This document shows positions 1-6,039 of a stretch of DNA of 6,255 bases, piece by piece. Numbering within the stretch: position 1 is the first letter of the stretch; every line of letters begins with the position of its first letter. The stretch covers positions 1-6,255 of the forward strand of contig DKGN01000086.1 of NCBI GenBank assembly GCA_002453275.1, given 5' to 3'. A program made the translations under genes and the position numbers. Source of the DNA: Caryophanales bacterium UBA6769. GTDB lineage: Bacteria > Bacillota > Bacilli > Bacillales > UBA6769. Under the pieces are notes generated by a model, which worked only from the letters and a program-made list of their open reading frames with translations, ran no database searches and was not told the DNA's origin.

Positions 1-22
1 GAACCTAATTTAAATTAGGTTC
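1..22 (-). terminator. Probable spoVG intrinsic terminator (cut by window edge)
   Basis: Positions 1-22 are a perfect 22-bp palindrome: 11-base arms beginning GAACCTAATTT, with no spacer. It lies about 33 bases past the spoVG stop codon in the direction of transcription. In RNA it would fold as a stem with a short AU loop. The U-tract expected of an intrinsic terminator would fall outside the window, so the call rests on the stem and its location. A second, weaker stem (GAGAT / ATCTC, 29-33 with 39-43, 5-nt loop) sits between it and the spoVG stop. Confidence 0.6.
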
Positions 23-55
23 TCTGTTGAGATGTTGTATCTCGATATAAAATTT

Positions 56-349
56 TTAAGAAGCTCCCGCTTCTTCAAGAGACGTTCCATCTGATTCACC
101 AGCTCGCTCATATTCAGCTAACACGGCTGTCTGGATCTTCTCCCTTGTGTTTGATGTAATCGGATGTGCAATATCACGAAATTCCCCATCTGGGGTACGT
201 TTACTTGGCATTGCAACAAACAATCCATTATTCCCGTCAATGACACGAATGTCATGAACGACAAACTCTTGGTCTAGCGTGATCGATGCAATCGCTCTCA
301 TTCTACCTTCTGTATTCACGCGTCGTAACCTCACATCTGTAATTTCCAT
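56..349 (-). CDS. spoVG: SpoVG, nucleic-acid-binding regulator (septation/sporulation)
   Basis: 97-residue SpoVG, close to full identity with the Bacillus family: it opens [11 protein letters not shown], has the conserved core [18 protein letters not shown] (about residues 34-51) and RDIAHPI (58-64), and ends EEAGAS. SpoVG proteins are small RNA/DNA-binding regulators. In Bacillus they affect asymmetric septation and spore cortex formation; in Staphylococcus and Listeria they affect virulence and stress genes. The start at 349 is chosen over an in-frame ATG at 373 because the ribosome binding site AAGGTGG (364-358) lies 8 bases upstream of 349 and downstream of 373, and because the length then equals the usual 97 residues. 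It is the last gene before the left-edge palindrome. It can be transcribed from its own sigma-H promoter and, since no terminator follows ridA, probably also by read-through from purR-ridA. Confidence 0.97.
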   Translation of the reverse strand: MEITDVRLRRVNTEGRMRAIASITLDQEFVVHDIRVIDGNNGLFVAMPSKRTPDGEFRDIAHPITSNTREKIQTAVLAEYERAGESDGTSLEEAGAS

Positions 350-354
350 GTAAA

Positions 355-410
355 ATCCCACCTTCTTTTGCAAAATAAAGAGTTTATAATTGTATTCTAC
401 AAGGTGGGAT
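355..410 (-). repeat. 10-bp inverted repeat spanning spoVG promoter and SD
   Basis: ATCCCACCTT at 355-364 and AAGGTGGGAT at 401-410 are perfect reverse complements separated by 36 bases. On the minus (coding) strand the 3' arm is the spoVG Shine-Dalgarno sequence itself. The 5' arm lies between the sigma-H -35 and -10 elements, so it would be absent from RNA started at that promoter and present in read-through RNA from ridA. The 5' arm also overlaps a short alternative dyad, GGGAT-N2-ATCCC (406-417). The repeat is directly visible; any regulatory role is inference. Confidence 0.6.
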
Positions 411-420
411 AAATCCCTTC
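394..420 (-). promoter_or_regulatory. Sigma-H promoter of spoVG
   Basis: On the minus strand GAAGGGATT (420-412) matches the sigma-H -35 consensus RNAGGAWWW at all but one position. It is followed after 11 bases by GTAGAAT (400-394), which matches RNNGAAT. This predicts a start near 386-388 and a leader of about 37-40 bases. spoVG is a classical sigma-H gene in B. subtilis, which supports the reading. Confidence 0.8.
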
Positions 421-484
421 TTTTTAATTGAAGAAATCTTAAAAATAATTTATTTATTCTAAAAAATACTAAAAATTCAATTTG
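421..484 (-). promoter_or_regulatory. AT box upstream of spoVG promoter
   Basis: About 90% A+T over 421-480, directly upstream of the sigma-H -35, with repeated A- and T-runs. B. subtilis spoVG has an equivalent AT box that boosts the promoter and is bound by the repressor AbrB. Position and composition match that element here. No GC-rich stem or terminator is present between the ridA stop and the promoter. Confidence 0.6.
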
Positions 485-862
485 TTACTCTTTAATTTGG
501 GCAATGACATCAATCTCAATTAATGCATCCTTCGGAAGCTTAGCTGCTTCAATGCAAGATCTCGCTGGCTTATGGGCTTGAAAATACGAAGCGTATATGT
601 CATTAACTACTGGGAAGTCATCCATATTTTTTAAATAGACTGTCGTTTTAATGACGGTAGCGAGTGATGCACCTGCCGCTTCAAGCACAGCTTTAATATT
701 TGAAAACACTTGATGTGTTTGCTTCGTAACTTCTCGTTCAGTCATCGCCCCTTCGGAAGTTAAAGCAATTTGCCCCGAACTAAAAAATAAATTTCCTACA
801 ACAACCCCTTGTGAGTATGGACCGATGGCTGCTGGCGCTTTCGTTGTTTCAATTTTCTTCAT
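485..862 (-). CDS. ridA: RidA/YabJ family 2-iminobutanoate/2-iminopropanoate deaminase
   Basis: 125 residues, the full length of the YjgF/YER057c/UK114 (Rid) family. Family landmarks: [11 protein letters not shown] near the N-terminus (about 9-19), SSGQIAL (28-34), [19 protein letters not shown] (48-66), HKPARSC with the substrate-carboxylate Arg at 101, and IEIDVIA near the C-terminus with Glu116. The family forms cytosolic trimers with active sites between subunits. They hydrolyse reactive enamine/imine intermediates released by PLP enzymes such as threonine dehydratase. In B. subtilis the gene is called yabJ and was linked genetically to purine regulation by PurR. The start ATG is preceded by GAGG 8 bases upstream, and only 15 bases separate it from the purR stop, so it is almost certainly co-transcribed and translationally coupled with purR. 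Confidence 0.97.
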   Translation of the reverse strand: MKKIETTKAPAAIGPYSQGVVVGNLFFSSGQIALTSEGAMTEREVTKQTHQVFSNIKAVLEAAGASLATVIKTTVYLKNMDDFPVVNDIYASYFQAHKPARSCIEAAKLPKDALIEIDVIAQIKE

Positions 863-877
863 TGCGCTTCCCTCTCT

Positions 878-1717
878 TTACGTTTTCAGGAATTTGTTCT
901 TTTCTTCCATATAATTTCCAGACACGATTTGAATTTGCTTTTCTCTTTCATTAACGTGAGACAATTTTAGCATTGAAATGTACTTTTCAACAAGTCTCTC
1001 CTCGGTTCCTTCCGACTCTACAAAGACACCAATACCAGCTAACGTTGCTTGAAATTCATCAAGAAGGTTTATCATTCCGTTGATTGTTCCGCCCGCTTTC
1101 ATGAAATCATCGATAATAAGTACATTCGTGCCCGGGCTTAAGCTTCTTCGCGCTAAAGTCATCGTGCGGATTCGTTTCGATGAACCCGACACATAGTTAA
1201 TGCTTACTGTTGAGCCTTCTGTCACTCTGTTATCATTTCTTACGACGACGACAGGCACATTTAAATGAGTAGCAATCGCATAAGCAAGTGGAATACCTTT
1301 CGTTGCAATCGTCATGACGACATCAATGGCATTATCGGAAAAGACTGAAGCAAACAAACGTCCAATTTGATTTACATATTGGGGGTTTCCAAGAATATCC
1401 GTCATGTATAAATAGCCTCCAGGTAAAATTCGTTCTGGAACAGCTAACATCTCTTTTAGCTCTGCTTCAACACTTTCAGCCTCTTGCTTGCCCATCTTCG
1501 AAATGAACTTCACTCCACCAGCAGCACCTGGAACTGTCACAATTGTTCCGATTCCTTGGTGTTCAAATTGTTCCTTAATAATCGTTAAATCTTCACTAAT
1601 TGACGACTTCGCCGAAAGAAACCGTTCTGAAAAAAAAGTTAATGGTACGAGCTTATGAGGGTGTTGAAGTAAATAGTGTGTCATATCAACTAAACGCCCA
1701 CTGCGTCTAACTTTCAT
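878..1717 (-). CDS. purR: PurR, PRPP-responsive purine operon repressor
   Basis: 279 residues; B. subtilis PurR is slightly longer (about 285). The N-terminal part (about 1-73) is the winged-helix DNA-binding domain, with SAKSSISEDLTIIK and GTIVTVPGAAGGV. The C-terminal part is a type I phosphoribosyltransferase fold carrying the PRPP-binding motif VLIIDDFMKAGGT (about 199-211). It lacks enzyme function in this family and serves as a PRPP sensor that releases DNA when PRPP is high. Targets in Bacillus are the purine synthesis, salvage and transport genes. Two adjacent ATGs exist (1720 and 1717). The second is chosen because GGAGG (1729-1725) lies 7 bases from it but only 4 from the first, and because homologues begin MK..RRSGR. 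The upstream promoter and PurBox-like repeat suggest autoregulation. ridA follows 15 bases after the stop. Confidence 0.96.
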   Translation of the reverse strand: MKVRRSGRLVDMTHYLLQHPHKLVPLTFFSERFLSAKSSISEDLTIIKEQFEHQGIGTIVTVPGAAGGVKFISKMGKQEAESVEAELKEMLAVPERILPGGYLYMTDILGNPQYVNQIGRLFASVFSDNAIDVVMTIATKGIPLAYAIATHLNVPVVVVRNDNRVTEGSTVSINYVSGSSKRIRTMTLARRSLSPGTNVLIIDDFMKAGGTINGMINLLDEFQATLAGIGVFVESEGTEERLVEKYISMLKLSHVNEREKQIQIVSGNYMEEKNKFLKT

Positions 1718-1730
1718 CATTTATCCTCCA

Positions 1731-1774
1731 AAATCCGAATGTTTAATCATAATATATCATTTTCATACGGATTT
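1731..1774. promoter_or_regulatory. PurBox-like inverted pair (probable PurR operator)
   Basis: Plus-strand 1731-1743 reads AAATCCGAATGTT, matching the PurBox consensus AWWWCCGAACWWT at 11 of 13 positions. The opposite strand at 1774-1762 reads AAATCCGTATGAA, a weaker box (9 of 13) but matching the first at 10 of its first 11 bases. The inverted boxes are 18 bases apart, close to the 16-17 typical of B. subtilis PurR operators. They overlap the purR promoter and flank its -10, as expected for PurR autoregulation. Confidence 0.65.
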
Positions 1775-1780
1775 AATCAA
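1751..1780 (-). promoter_or_regulatory. Sigma-A promoter of purR-ridA
   Basis: Minus strand: -35 TTGATT (1780-1775), 18-base spacer, extended -10 TGA-TATATT (1759-1751). Predicted start near 1744. The -35 overlaps the ispE stop codon. Its location inside the PurBox-like repeat adds weight. Confidence 0.6.
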
Positions 1781-2639
1781 CTTTGTTTTCACCTAGTAAA
1801 CGAACTGCATACACTTGACTGCAAAATCCCCGCAAGCCATTTACAATCCGTTTCATCTTATTGTCGTAGCGAGTAAGACCAAAAACAGTTGGTCCACTTC
1901 CGCTCATAAGGACACCGTCAGCCCCTAATCGTTTCATTTTTTCTTTTATTTTTGCTACGTTTGGGTATAGCTGTAATGTTACATCCTCTAACGTGTTTCC
2001 GAGTTGTTTACACATGTGTATGTAATTATGTTCCTCAATGGCTTTCACCATTGCTGGAATGTTCGGATGTTCGCACATCTCAAGGTTAAGTTGTCGATAA
2101 ATATCGGCTGTGGAAACTCCCACCGTTGGCTTTGCGAGAATAACCCAAGCTGGAGGTGGCGCTGGAATTCGTTTTATTTTTTCACCACGACCCGTTGCAA
2201 TTGCCGTGCCTCCATACACACAGAATGCAACGTCTGAGCCAATTTCTGACCCTAGCTGAGCAAGCTCGTCCAATGAAAGCCCGAGCTGCCACAGTTTATT
2301 TAAGCCTCGTAACGTTGCAGCACAATCTGTACTACCACCAGCTAATCCAGCAGCAACTGGTATTTTTTTTGAAATTTCAATTTTACAACCTTTTTTTACG
2401 TCATATCGTTCTTTAAGTAAGCGAGCAGCCTGATACGCAAGGTTACGCTTGTCAATGGGGATCACACCACTTGATGATTCAACTTGAATAACATCTTCCT
2501 CTAATAATGTAAAATCAAGCCGATCGGCTAGGTCTATCGTTGTCATCACCATGTTCACTTCGTGGTAACCATCGCTTCGTTTAAACAGAACATCTAATGC
2601 TAAATTTATTTTAGCGGGTGCTTTAATGGACAATCTCAA
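1773..2639 (-). CDS. ispE: IspE, 4-diphosphocytidyl-2-C-methyl-D-erythritol kinase
   Basis: GHMP-family kinase of the MEP isoprenoid pathway. It phosphorylates the 2-hydroxyl of CDP-methylerythritol using ATP, in the cytosol. 288 residues with this start. Visible motifs: [12 protein letters not shown] with catalytic Lys10, the ATP loop [12 protein letters not shown] (94-105), GSDVAF with catalytic Asp136, and [11 protein letters not shown] (244-254). The longest reading starts with GTG at 2648, but that GTG lies inside the Shine-Dalgarno stretch AAGGTGA (2651-2645) and cannot be the start used with it. TTG at 2639 is 8 bases from the GAAGG core and gives [12 protein letters not shown], the same N-terminal length as B. 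subtilis MRILEKAPAKIN. The start is therefore inferred to be TTG. The gene is isolated from sspF by a terminator; I see only poor candidate promoter elements in the gap. Its stop overlaps the purR promoter. Confidence 0.95.
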   Translation of the reverse strand: MRLSIKAPAKINLALDVLFKRSDGYHEVNMVMTTIDLADRLDFTLLEEDVIQVESSSGVIPIDKRNLAYQAARLLKERYDVKKGCKIEISKKIPVAAGLAGGSTDCAATLRGLNKLWQLGLSLDELAQLGSEIGSDVAFCVYGGTAIATGRGEKIKRIPAPPPAWVILAKPTVGVSTADIYRQLNLEMCEHPNIPAMVKAIEEHNYIHMCKQLGNTLEDVTLQLYPNVAKIKEKMKRLGADGVLMSGSGPTVFGLTRYDNKMKRIVNGLRGFCSQVYAVRLLGENKVD

Positions 2640-2684
2640 TTTGGTCACCTTCTTACGAAAACTAAAATCCTCATTATCGGTTTA

Positions 2685-2700
2685 TATACTTTTTAGTATA
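2685..2700. other. Hyphenated palindrome in ispE upstream region
   Basis: TATACT at 2685-2690 and AGTATA at 2695-2700 form a 6-bp dyad with a TTTT centre, between the sspF terminator and the ispE ribosome binding site. GATAAT, a possible -10, lies just downstream on the minus strand but has no good -35 partner. The dyad is real; its function is unknown. Confidence 0.4.
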
Positions 2701-2702
2701 AC

Positions 2703-2732
2703 AAAAAACCGAAGCCAAAACGGCTTCGGTTT
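2703..2732 (-). terminator. Intrinsic terminator after sspF
   Basis: Minus-strand RNA folds AAACCGAAGCC (2732-2722), a 5-nt loop, and GGCTTCGGTTT (2716-2706), an 11-bp perfect GC-rich stem. A T-run follows (six T from 2708 to 2703). It lies about 35 bases past the sspF stop. On the plus strand no T-run follows the stem, so it works in the sspF direction only. Confidence 0.9.
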
Positions 2733-2767
2733 AACAAAGGCATGAAAAACGTTCAATGGCAATATGG

Positions 2768-2950
2768 CTATTTTCGGTTATTATTCCCGAGCTGTTCTTC
2801 GGCCATTTGTATCGCGCGCTTCACCATATTTCCCGCATCGCGAGCTCGAATGCCTCCCCAGCCCTCTTTTTGAACCGTATCATAAAAGCCTAATTCTTTT
2901 GCAATTTCTTCTTTTAGACGGTCTGACATTACGCCACCTTTTCTTGCCAT
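2768..2950 (-). CDS. sspF: SspF-type alpha/beta small acid-soluble spore protein
   Basis: 60 residues, like B. subtilis SspF (61). Shared landmarks: N-terminal GVMSD (6-10), [12 protein letters not shown] (15-26) containing the E-I-A sequence cut by the germination protease GPR in alpha/beta-type SASPs, [17 protein letters not shown] (31-47), and a polar Gln/Asn-rich tail. Alpha/beta-type SASPs coat and protect spore DNA and supply amino acids at germination; SspF is a minor, diverged member. The start at 2950 is chosen over ATG 2959 because AAAGGGG abuts 2959 directly but is 9 bases from 2950, and homologues begin at this point. It is monocistronic between a sigma-G promoter and its own terminator, which fits expression in the forespore. 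Confidence 0.93.
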   Translation of the reverse strand: MARKGGVMSDRLKEEIAKELGFYDTVQKEGWGGIRARDAGNMVKRAIQMAEEQLGNNNRK

Positions 2951-2982
2951 ACCGTTCATCCCCTTTCTGCCCTTGTAAAGCG

Positions 2983-2998
2983 TGAGGGATTACCCTCA
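2983..2998 (-). other. 5' leader hairpin of sspF mRNA
   Basis: TGAGGG (2998-2993 on the minus strand) pairs with CCCTCA (2988-2983) around a TAAT loop. The sigma-G promoter predicts a start near 2997-2999, so the hairpin would lie at the extreme 5' end of the mRNA. Such 5' stems often stabilise Bacillus mRNAs; that role is inference. Confidence 0.45.
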
Positions 2999-3003
2999 TT
3001 TTG

Positions 3004-3032
3004 TAGTATGGGGATTAACTACAGAAGTATAG
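3004..3032 (-). promoter_or_regulatory. Sigma-G promoter of sspF
   Basis: Minus strand CATACTA (3010-3004) is a perfect match to the sigma-G -10 (CATNHTA). CTATA (3032-3028), 17 bases upstream, matches the -35 (GHATR) at 4 of 5 positions. Forespore sigma-G control is the rule for ssp genes. A TGTAGT / ACTACA dyad (3002-3007 and 3018-3023) overlaps the -10. Confidence 0.75.
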
Positions 3033-3086
3033 CTTGAGAATTTAACCTCATTTTCTTATATTAGGAAAAAAATATTTAAAATATAT

Positions 3087-3119
3087 AAAAAAAAAGCAGT
3101 TGACTCTACAGTCTACTGC
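3087..3119 (-). terminator. Intrinsic terminator of veg, overlapping its stop codon
   Basis: Minus strand GCAGT-A-GACT (3119-3110), loop GTAG, AGTC-A-ACTGC (3105-3096): a 9-bp stem with one central A/A mismatch, followed by nine T (3095-3087). The 5' arm contains the last Gln codon and the TAG stop of veg, so terminator and gene end overlap. Confidence 0.85.
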
Positions 3120-3379
3120 CCCGATACTGCTGTTTTATTTTGTTCATCACTAAATGTTAACTCAACCGTTTCTGTTAACACATCAGTATAGCTGTAGGAA
3201 ACCCGTTCAAAAGAATTCGTATCTTGATCTAGTTTTATAATAAATACAGATGGAAATGTTTCTTCAAGGATGCCAGATCGTTCAATCGTTTTACGTCGAC
3301 CGCCGTTCGCTTTCAATCTTAACGGTTTACCGATACGAGCCTCTAATGATTCTTTGATCTCAACTATAGTTTTACCCAT
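3113..3379 (-). CDS. veg: Veg protein (biofilm-linked, DUF1021-type)
   Basis: 88 residues, similar to B. subtilis Veg (86). The conserved core [19 protein letters not shown] (22-40) is followed by [11 protein letters not shown] (43-53) and [20 protein letters not shown] (57-76). It is a small, soluble, probably beta-rich protein. Veg is best known for its strong vegetative promoter. In B. subtilis it has been reported to stimulate biofilm genes by counteracting the repressor SinR; its biochemical activity is not established. The start at 3379 is chosen because GAGGTGG (3395-3389) is 9 bases upstream and the protein then begins MGKT-IKESL like its homologues. A longer reading from GTG 3397 would start inside this ribosome binding site. 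Two tandem sigma-A promoters lie upstream, and the terminator overlaps the stop codon. Confidence 0.95.
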   Translation of the reverse strand: MGKTIVEIKESLEARIGKPLRLKANGGRRKTIERSGILEETFPSVFIIKLDQDTNSFERVSYSYTDVLTETVELTFSDEQNKTAVSGQ

Positions 3380-3405
3380 TAGACACACCCACCTCACTTA
3401 ATCAA

Positions 3406-3435
3406 ATTTTAACATAGTTTGTAGCATTTTGTCAA
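3406..3435 (-). promoter_or_regulatory. Proximal sigma-A promoter of veg (P2)
   Basis: Minus strand TTGACA (3435-3430), 18-base spacer, TAAAAT (3411-3406): consensus -35 and a 5/6 -10. The predicted start near 3399 leaves a leader of only about 20 bases before the ATG, as at the classical Pveg. AT-rich sequence upstream (about 3436-3456) could act as an UP element. Confidence 0.8.
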
Positions 3436-3456
3436 ATGAATTTAAGTAAAATTTAA

Positions 3457-3486
3457 ATTATAACAGGGAAGTATTTTTATTGTCAA
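3457..3486 (-). promoter_or_regulatory. Distal sigma-A promoter of veg (P1)
   Basis: Minus strand TTGACA (3486-3481), 18-base spacer, TATAAT (3462-3457): both hexamers match consensus exactly. The predicted start near 3450 is about 51 bases upstream of the P2 start. It lies in AT-rich DNA just past the yabG stop. Confidence 0.8.
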
Positions 3487-3541
3487 TGATTATTTTTCAC
3501 ATTTTTCAATAAAATATGTACGTTTTTGAAAATAACCGATT

Positions 3542-4435
3542 TTACGTTTGTTTATAATTATCATGCGCCTCGTCAATTTTTGCTTGAACTGGCATTCCTG
3601 TTCGCAATAATCCTCGTGTTTCCACTCCACCTAGACCCCCTTCATTCGAAAGAGTATTACGTAAAACGTCTGAGACATTTACTCGGTCCATAAAGGAGGT
3701 GAAGCAAATTTTGGAGACGATATACACAGGATCAAGCGCATGAATATTCACTCGGTCAGGAGAACTAGCGAAGTTAGCACCTGCTTTAATTAATGACTCA
3801 AAATGGGATTGACAAGCACCGGCGAAAATAACGAGGTGATCGAGGTGGCGAATTTTCGTACGTACTTCCTTTACCGTACGCACAAAATGCTTAGAATGAC
3901 GATAGGCTTGTATATCTGTCTTTTCTCCTTTTCCTTTTAAATAAGCATCATGACCGGTAATAACTAATACATCTGGCCGCACTTGTTCGATTAATTTAGG
4001 TACTCTTTTCGGCATGTCCACTTCGGTTTCGTGAACACCAATGACTGGGACGTTAAGTTTTTTGTACAATTCTAAGCATTTTTCTAAATAGCGTTTGTCC
4101 CCATCGACGTGTAAAACTTTACCTGGTAACTCAAAGTATCGATCTTCTTGCTTATAACCATTTGTTGAAACGTAGTCACGCTTCTGCTTTAACAGTTGAT
4201 AATCTTGGCGAAACAGACGAAACGATTGTTCAACCTTTTTCTTTAGTTGATTACGTAGCTTATCTTTCTCCGTATCGGACATGACAGTTAAGTCAGCAAG
4301 CGGAGCATCGGCAAACAGGCGTACTTCTTCCCCAATTAATTCTGCTACTTGTAGCTGTTCATCAACACTTTGCACGCGGAATAAAATGTCAAGTTGGTAC
4401 GACTTTCTTGCGACAATTGCACCTACACGAATCAT
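3542..4435 (-). CDS. yabG: YabG, sporulation-specific cysteine protease (peptidase U57)
   Basis: 297 residues, near the usual length (about 290). The N-terminus MIRVGAIVARKSYQLDILFRV looks like a small beta-barrel. A charged segment (about 54-90) precedes the catalytic part. VLVITGHDAY with His162 and FAGACQSHFESLIKAGANFASSP with Cys208 are the likely catalytic pair; their 46-residue spacing agrees with the His/Cys pair I recall as essential in B. subtilis YabG. YabG acts in the mother cell, trimming spore-coat proteins so they can be cross-linked by transglutaminase; in Clostridioides difficile it processes germination factors. There is no signal peptide. AAGGGGGG lies 7 bases before the ATG. 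The gene sits 65 bases after ksgA with no clear terminator between, and no convincing terminator after its stop. Confidence 0.95.
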   Translation of the reverse strand: MIRVGAIVARKSYQLDILFRVQSVDEQLQVAELIGEEVRLFADAPLADLTVMSDTEKDKLRNQLKKKVEQSFRLFRQDYQLLKQKRDYVSTNGYKQEDRYFELPGKVLHVDGDKRYLEKCLELYKKLNVPVIGVHETEVDMPKRVPKLIEQVRPDVLVITGHDAYLKGKGEKTDIQAYRHSKHFVRTVKEVRTKIRHLDHLVIFAGACQSHFESLIKAGANFASSPDRVNIHALDPVYIVSKICFTSFMDRVNVSDVLRNTLSNEGGLGGVETRGLLRTGMPVQAKIDEAHDNYKQT

Positions 4436-4468
4436 CCCAAATCCCCCCTTGCCAAATGAAGCCTCTAC

Positions 4469-4478
4469 TACTTATATG
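4469..4478 (-). promoter_or_regulatory. Weak candidate mother-cell promoter -10 of yabG
   Basis: Minus strand CATATAAGTA (4478-4469) shares CATA with the sigma-K -10 (CATANNNTA), but the final TA is one base too far, and I see no clear AC -35 at the right spacing. B. subtilis yabG is a sigma-K gene, which is the main reason to list this site. Confidence 0.3.
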
Positions 4479-4500
4479 CTTGGAAGGAAGGAAAAATGAA

Positions 4501-5932
<1,432 letters not shown>

Positions 5933-5978
5933 TGGGGCCTCCACAATTCCACCTTTATTAGGCGGCTGTTCATCATAT

Positions 5979-5987
5979 ATAATAGCA
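5979..5987 (-). promoter_or_regulatory. Candidate extended -10 promoter of rnmV-ksgA
   Basis: Minus strand TGC-TATTAT (5987-5979) matches an extended sigma-A -10 (TGNTATAAT) with one mismatch. The -35 position (about 6002-6007, CGATCC) is poor, so the promoter would depend on the TG extension or on an activator. The predicted start near 5972 leaves a leader of about 40 bases. Confidence 0.4.
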
Positions 5988-5988
5988 T

Positions 5989-6006
5989 GATACACATATG
6001 TGGATC
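5989..6006. other. Imperfect 18-bp palindrome upstream of rnmV -10
   Basis: A perfect 10-bp core, CACATATGTG (5993-6002), is flanked by GAT and ATC arms. Only one pair (5992 with 6003) breaks the 18-bp symmetry. It occupies the spacer and -35 position of the candidate rnmV promoter. It is placed like an operator, but no known regulator consensus was recognised. Confidence 0.4.
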
Positions 6007-6007
6007 G

Positions 6008-6036
6008 AAAAACACAGGAAGATTTCTCCCTGTGTT
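6008..6036 (-). terminator. Intrinsic terminator after yabE
   Basis: Minus strand AACACAGGGA (6036-6027), loop GAAATC, TTCCTGTGTT (6020-6011): a 10-bp stem with one G-U pair, followed by further T (to 6008). It begins 3 bases past the yabE stop. Confidence 0.85.
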
Positions 6037-6039
6037 CCA

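Noticed and set aside
350..373. SpoVG start at 373 (8 extra residues)
   Set aside because: That ATG lies upstream of the clear SD used by the ATG at 349, and SpoVG homologues begin MEITDV/MEVTDV.
2004..2416. Plus-strand open frames of 77 and 86 codons inside ispE
   Set aside because: They lie wholly antisense to a well-conserved gene, have low-complexity compositions with no family resemblance and no credible ribosome binding site.
2764..2985. Plus-strand 73-codon frame opposite sspF, and short plus frames at 4281-4499 and 5264-5449
   Set aside because: They are opposite sspF, the yabG 5' end and the ksgA 5' end, with no ribosome site or family match.
3061..3086. AT-rich stretch past the veg terminator as a possible second terminator or binding site
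   Set aside because: The apparent ATATTT/AAATAT dyad is what such biased sequence gives by chance, and the strong terminator lies just upstream in the direction of transcription.
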